Shown here one piece after another: positions 5,946 through 8,930 of a DNA stretch of 8,930 nt. A model generated the notes under the pieces. It was not told the origin of the DNA. It searched no databases and saw only the letters and a program-made list of their open reading frames with translations. Origin of the DNA: Zoogloeaceae bacterium (GTDB taxonomy: Bacteria > Pseudomonadota > Gammaproteobacteria > Burkholderiales > Rhodocyclaceae). The stretch covers positions 1 to 8,930 of the forward strand of contig JAIRZG010000076.1 of the NCBI GenBank assembly GCA_031267345.1, read 5' to 3'. Both the position numbers and the translations under genes were made by a program. Position 1 is the first letter of the stretch; the number at the start of each line of letters is the position of its first letter.

Positions 5946-7022
5946 ATGTCGCCCGCTTTACGTCCCAGGAATGACAATTTTTTACGCGCCCTCTTGCAGC
6001 AACCTGTCGACCGCACGCCGATCTGGTTGATGCGTCAGGCGGGGCGTTATCTGCCGGAATACTGCGCCACGCGGCGCCGCGCCGGGGATTTTTTGACCCT
6101 GTGCAAATCGCCCGATCTCGCCTGCGAAGTCACCCTGCAACCGCTGGCGCGTTACGATCTGGATGCCGCCATCCTTTTTTCCGACATTCTCACCGTGCCG
6201 GACGCGATGGGACTGGGGCTGTATTTCGAGGCAGGCGAGGGGCCGCGTTTTGAGCGTCCCTTGCGCGAGGAATGGGCAATCAACAATCTGACCGCGCCCG
6301 ACCCCTACGACCATCTGGGCTATGTCATGGACGCCGTGCGGACGATCCGCAAGGCGCTGGACGGCTCCGTGCCGTTGATCGGCTTTTCCGGCAGTCCCTA
6401 CACGCTGGCCTGTTACATGGTCGAAGGCGGTGGCTCGAAGGATTTCCGCCACATCAAAAGTATGCTCTACGCCCGTCCCGACCTGCTGCACCGCATTCTC
6501 GCCGTCACCACGGAGGCCGTGACCGCCTACCTGAACGCGCAGATCGAATGCGGCGCGCAGGCGGTGATGATTTTCGATACTTGGGGCGGCTCGCTCTCGC
6601 ACGCGGCGTATTCGGAATTTTCGCTCGTCTACCTGCAAAAAATCATCGCCGGAACACACAAGACCTGGGCGGACGCGGCGATTCCCTCCATCATCTTCAC
6701 CAAGGGTGGTGGTCAATGGCTGGAACAAATCGCCGCCAGCGGATGCAATGGCATCGGTCTGGACTGGACAACCGACCTTGCCGCCGCCCGTCGTCAGGTC
6801 GGCGACCGGGTGGCGCTGCAAGGCAACCTTGATCCCAACGCGCTGTTCGCCCCGCCGGAGGTCATCGCCGCCGAAGCCCGCAAGGTGCTGGCGGCCTTCG
6901 GCCCCGGCAATACTGGACACGTCTTCAACCTCGGTCACGGCATTTCCCGATTTACTCCGCCGGAACACGTGACAGCCCTGATTGAAGCCGTGCATCAGGC
7001 GCAAGGATCAGAAGCGCGATGA
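5946..7022 (+). CDS. hemE: Uroporphyrinogen decarboxylase
   Basis: Cytosolic enzyme of tetrapyrrole synthesis. It removes the four acetate carboxyl groups of uroporphyrinogen III to give coproporphyrinogen III, without a cofactor. The protein is 358 aa, normal for the family. Key elements are present: TPIWLMRQAGRYLPEY (24-39) with the substrate-binding arginines R30 and R34, the catalytic aspartate D80 in FSDIL, FSGSPYTLACYMVEGGG (147-163) with Y152, IFDTWGG (209-215), and HVFNLGHGISRFTPPEHV (325-342) with the active-site histidine H331. The ATG at 5946 follows GAGG at a 5-nt spacing and gives the expected N-terminus. It stands alone on the plus strand, with its own extended -10 promoter, next to the prophage remnant. 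Nothing suggests damage. Confidence 0.97.
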   Translation: MSPALRPRNDNFLRALLQQPVDRTPIWLMRQAGRYLPEYCATRRRAGDFLTLCKSPDLACEVTLQPLARYDLDAAILFSDILTVPDAMGLGLYFEAGEGPRFERPLREEWAINNLTAPDPYDHLGYVMDAVRTIRKALDGSVPLIGFSGSPYTLACYMVEGGGSKDFRHIKSMLYARPDLLHRILAVTTEAVTAYLNAQIECGAQAVMIFDTWGGSLSHAAYSEFSLVYLQKIIAGTHKTWADAAIPSIIFTKGGGQWLEQIAASGCNGIGLDWTTDLAAARRQVGDRVALQGNLDPNALFAPPEVIAAEARKVLAAFGPGNTGHVFNLGHGISRFTPPEHVTALIEAVHQAQGSEAR

Positions 7023-7103
7023 TCCATCCGCCACTTTTCAATCCGCGTTTTCAACCTCTTCCACCTGACCCCACAAGAAATCGCCCTGATCGAAGCCGGA
7101 TGA
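7023..7103 (+). pseudogene. Possible C-terminal remnant of a restriction-modification gene
   Basis: Directly after the hemE stop and in the same frame, 26 codons end in VFNLFHLTPQEIALIEAG and a stop. Endings of the form LYxLTPEEIxLIE are typical of large Eco57I/BREX-type DNA methyltransferases. There is no start codon or upstream body, so if genuine it is only a stub left by a deletion. The match is short and could be chance. Confidence 0.3.
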
Positions 7104-7125
7104 GAAACAAGCAACCGCATCTTCT

Positions 7126-7150
7126 TTCCCTCCCCTTGAAGGGGAGGGAA
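7126..7150 (+). terminator. GC-rich hairpin after hemE
   Basis: TTCCCTCCCC-TTGAA-GGGGAGGGAA is a perfect 10-bp stem with a 5-nt loop, about 100 nt downstream of the hemE stop. No U-tract follows, so it is a weak intrinsic terminator or an RNA-stabilising element, or simply a dispersed repeat. Confidence 0.45.
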
Positions 7151-7242
7151 CCAAAAACCGCTCTGCCCTTCGAGGAAAGGGAACTGAAGCAAGCGCCGCT
7201 CATGCTTTGTCATGACAAACCTGTTCATGCCCTGTCTTCATA

Positions 7243-7249
7243 AAGGAGG
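7243..7249 (+). promoter_or_regulatory. Strong ribosome binding site that fixes a TTG start
   Basis: AAGGAGG, a near-perfect Shine-Dalgarno, lies 5 nt before TTG 7255. No in-frame ATG lies near it, so TTG is taken as the start. The strong site may compensate for the rare start codon. Confidence 0.75.
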
Positions 7250-7254
7250 ACATA

Positions 7255-8169
7255 TTGACCCGCAAAAAATTCCGGCTTGCCATCATCGCCCTGTGTCTGC
7301 TCGTCGCGCCGCTGTTGTCGGTGGTCTGGTATTACCGTCTGGATACGCTGGCCTGGTATTGGTTCAGCATTGCCTGGCAAAAGCATACGCACAGCCTGCG
7401 CTTGCCCGCCTACCGCGTCACCTTGGACGCGCGTCCCATCGCGGGCATTACCCATAACCTGTCGGGGCTGACCTATAACGCGCAAACCGGAACCCTGTTT
7501 TCCGTCATCAATGATCCGGCGCAAATCGCGGAAATAACCACGGAAGGGCAATTACTCCGGCTGATTCCGGTAACGGGCATTGATGATCTCGAAGGTATTT
7601 CACATGTGGGCGATAACCGCTTCGTCGTTATTGATGAGCGCAGCCAGCAGATTTGCTGGATTCAGATTGACGCGGAAACACAAAGCGTGGACGCCACCCA
7701 TATGCCGCGTCTGGGGTTGGGCGTTCAGGTCAATGGCAATCTCGGATTTGAAGGCATTTCGTGGGACAGGAATCGTCAGCGGCTTCTGGTTTCCAAGGAA
7801 AAAGAACCGATGCGGATCTTTGAAATCGAAGGACTGCCCGCATGGCTTGATGGCAGCGCGCTGAATCTGCAAATCCGGGAATGGCTGCCGGAAAATGAAT
7901 TGCCGGTATTTATCCGCGATATTTCCTCCCTGGGCACGCACAGCAAGACGGGGCATGTCCTCGTGTTGAGCGATGAATCCAAATTGCTGGTCGAGTACGA
8001 CGCGGACAAGGAATTAATCGGCATCCTGCCGCTCTGGCGCGGCTGGCAAAGACTGAACCGCTCGATCCCCCAAGCCGAAGGCAGCACGGTTGACCCGGAA
8101 GGCAATATCTATATCGTCTCCGAACCCAACCTGTTCTATCGCTTCGAGCATCCGGAAGGCGCGCCATAA
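7255..8169 (+). CDS. SdiA-regulated domain (YjiK-like) membrane-anchored protein
   Basis: A 304-aa protein of the SdiA-regulated/YjiK family, predicted to form a beta-propeller outside the cytoplasm. Residues 6-25 form an N-terminal membrane anchor (LAIIALCLLVAPLLSVVW) after a basic MTRKKFR start. The propeller motifs are NLSGLTYN (68-75), DDLEGISHVGDNRFVVIDER (110-129), NLGFEGISWD (162-171), DISSLGTHSKTGHVLVLSDES (222-242) and IPQAEGSTVDPEGNIYIVSE (271-290). The repeated (D/F)LEGIS and AEGSTVD acidic motifs resemble metal- or ligand-binding loops of this family and of esterase-like phytase relatives, but the biochemical role is unknown. The start is TTG 7255 with a strong ribosome binding site. 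It is separated from hemE by more than 200 nt and a hairpin, so it is probably transcribed separately, though no clear promoter was found. Confidence 0.85.
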   Translation: MTRKKFRLAIIALCLLVAPLLSVVWYYRLDTLAWYWFSIAWQKHTHSLRLPAYRVTLDARPIAGITHNLSGLTYNAQTGTLFSVINDPAQIAEITTEGQLLRLIPVTGIDDLEGISHVGDNRFVVIDERSQQICWIQIDAETQSVDATHMPRLGLGVQVNGNLGFEGISWDRNRQRLLVSKEKEPMRIFEIEGLPAWLDGSALNLQIREWLPENELPVFIRDISSLGTHSKTGHVLVLSDESKLLVEYDADKELIGILPLWRGWQRLNRSIPQAEGSTVDPEGNIYIVSEPNLFYRFEHPEGAP

Positions 8170-8178
8170 TCTGAAGTT

Positions 8179-8207
8179 CGTCATTCCCTTGAGTCAAGGG
8201 AATGACG
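8179..8207. terminator. Long perfect hairpin between convergent genes
   Basis: CGTCATTCCCTTG-AGT-CAAGGGAATGACG gives a 13-bp stem with a 3-nt loop. It starts 10 nt after the YjiK-like stop and ends 21 nt before the rdgB stop, the expected place for a bidirectional terminator. Neither side has a strong T-tract. CGTCATTCCC...GGGAATGACG units are common dispersed repeats in betaproteobacteria. Confidence 0.6.
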
Positions 8208-8227
8208 GTTGTTCAGAACTTTCCGAT

Positions 8228-8818
8228 TCATGCCGCCAGTCTTTTGATCAAGGCTTGCATGGCCAGGCCACGGTGTGATTTACGGTTTTTGACTTCGGGC
8301 GAAAGTTCGGCGGAGGCGAGGCCGCTTTCTTTATCGAGAAAAAGGGGATCGTAGCCAAAACCGCCTGCGCCTTTGGGCGCGGGCAGGATTTCGCCATGCC
8401 ATTCGCCTTCGACGATGATCGGCTGTGGGTCGGTGGCGTGACGCGCCAGCACGATGACGCAGACAAAGCGGGCGTTGCGGTTGGTCTCATTTTGCAGGGC
8501 GTCGATGAGTTTTTGATTGTTGCGCGCGTCGCTTTTCGGTTCGTCGGCATAACGCGCGGAATGTACGCCGGGCGCGCCGGAAAGGGCATCGACGCACAGG
8601 CCGGAATCATCCGCCAGTGCGGGCAGGCCGGTCATGGCGGCGGCGTGTCTGGCCTTGGCAAGCGCGTTTTCCACGAAAGTGCAATGCGGTTCGTCACATT
8701 CGGCAACGCCCAGTTCGCGTTGCGGCATCAACTGGATACCCAGCGGAGAGAGCAGGGCGGCCAGTTCTTGCAGTTTTTTGGCGTTATTGGAAGCCAGCAC
8801 CAGTTTTTGCAGATTCAT
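8228..8818 (-). CDS. rdgB: Non-canonical purine NTP pyrophosphatase (RdgB/HAM1)
   Basis: House-cleaning nucleotidase that hydrolyses dITP, ITP and XTP to the monophosphate and pyrophosphate, keeping deaminated purines out of DNA and RNA; it acts in the cytoplasm as a dimer and needs Mg2+. It has 196 aa, the usual length. Motifs: LVLASNNAKKLQEL (6-19, nucleotide-binding loop), FVENALAKARHA (48-59), LADDSGLCVDAL with acidic D70/D71 (68-79), GVHSARYA (84-91), GGFGYDP (152-158) and KNRKSHRG (177-184). All expected catalytic residues are present. The start ATG 8818 gives the correct N-terminus, but no clear Shine-Dalgarno precedes it (GTTAGTTTTACG). It converges on the YjiK-like gene. Confidence 0.95.
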   Translation of the reverse strand: MNLQKLVLASNNAKKLQELAALLSPLGIQLMPQRELGVAECDEPHCTFVENALAKARHAAAMTGLPALADDSGLCVDALSGAPGVHSARYADEPKSDARNNQKLIDALQNETNRNARFVCVIVLARHATDPQPIIVEGEWHGEILPAPKGAGGFGYDPLFLDKESGLASAELSPEVKNRKSHRGLAMQALIKRLAA

Positions 8819-8837
8819 CGTAAAACTAACTCTGGTT

Positions 8838-8893
8838 GAAACCCCGCCCTTCAGGGCGGTGGGAGCCGACCCCTGCCTGAAGGCAGGGGTTTC
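8838..8893. repeat. Nested inverted repeat with two hairpins, possible IS200/IS605 end
   Basis: GAAACCCC (8838-8845) and GGGGTTTC (8886-8893) are outer inverted arms. Inside are CCGCCC-TTCA-GGGCGG (8844-8859) and ACCCCTGCC-TGAA-GGCAGGGGT (8869-8890). A further GAAACCCC occurs at 8918-8925. Subterminal hairpins of the form CCCCGCC-TTCA-GGCGGGG are characteristic of IS200/IS605 elements. No transposase is visible; it would lie beyond the window. The alternative is a terminator or dispersed repeat upstream of rdgB. Confidence 0.5.
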
Positions 8894-8930
8894 AGGCGAC
8901 CGTTTTGGGAGGGGAGAGAAACCCCTTCCA

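Noticed and set aside
5982..7004. Long minus-strand open frame opposite hemE
   Set aside because: Antisense shadow of a textbook HemE with all catalytic residues.
7019..7243. 74-aa plus-strand open frame after hemE
   Set aside because: It crosses a perfect hairpin and has no ribosome binding site; the short LTPQEIALIEAG tail in another frame is more protein-like.
8838..8930. CRISPR array from the repeated GAAACCCC
   Set aside because: Only three 8-nt occurrences, one inverted and at irregular spacing; the pattern is hairpin-based and not repeat-spacer.

Overview
The window looks like part of a Gram-negative, fairly GC-rich proteobacterial chromosome, most likely betaproteobacterial. This is inferred from the style of HemE and RdgB, the CreBC two-component pair, the strong GC bias at third codon positions, and dispersed intergenic hairpins of a kind common in that class. 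No rRNA, tRNA or CRISPR array was seen.

Layout. (1) 1-275 is non-coding and opens with a 33-nt inverted repeat. (2) 276-2386, minus strand, holds a compact creB-creC pair: the response regulator is followed by its membrane histidine kinase with a 4-nt ATGA overlap. The creA and creD genes of the enterobacterial operon are absent here. (3) 2387-5765 is an accessory island. Read along the minus strand it contains a fragment of an unknown gene (5583-5765), a Mu-F-type minor head protein with an extra C-terminal domain (4208-5590), and a small DPPY-type DNA methyltransferase (start 4178). These are what remains of a Mu-like prophage; portal, terminase and tail genes are not in the window. The methyltransferase appears to have lost its stop through a one-base change in a G5 tract, so its frame runs on antisense through an unrelated plus-strand gene. 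That gene (3066-3431, 121 aa, unknown function) has its own promoter, overlapped by a perfect LacI/GalR-style palindrome, with a half-matching copy exactly 20 bp upstream. (4) 5946-8169, plus strand, holds housekeeping hemE (uroporphyrinogen decarboxylase), a short possible gene remnant, and a membrane-anchored SdiA-regulated/YjiK-type beta-propeller protein starting at TTG. (5) 8228-8818, minus strand, is rdgB (non-canonical purine NTP pyrophosphatase), convergent with the YjiK-like gene across a long perfect hairpin. (6) The right end carries paired hairpins that may be an IS200/IS605-type end.

How the parts relate. creBC is a self-contained signalling operon. hemE (tetrapyrrole synthesis) and rdgB (nucleotide-pool sanitation) are ordinary chromosomal genes on either side of an island edge. 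The most unusual area is 2700-5600: prophage debris in which the MuF-fusion gene stays intact, a methyltransferase with an eroded end, and a small, apparently regulated orphan gene bounded by near-identical 18-nt direct repeats.
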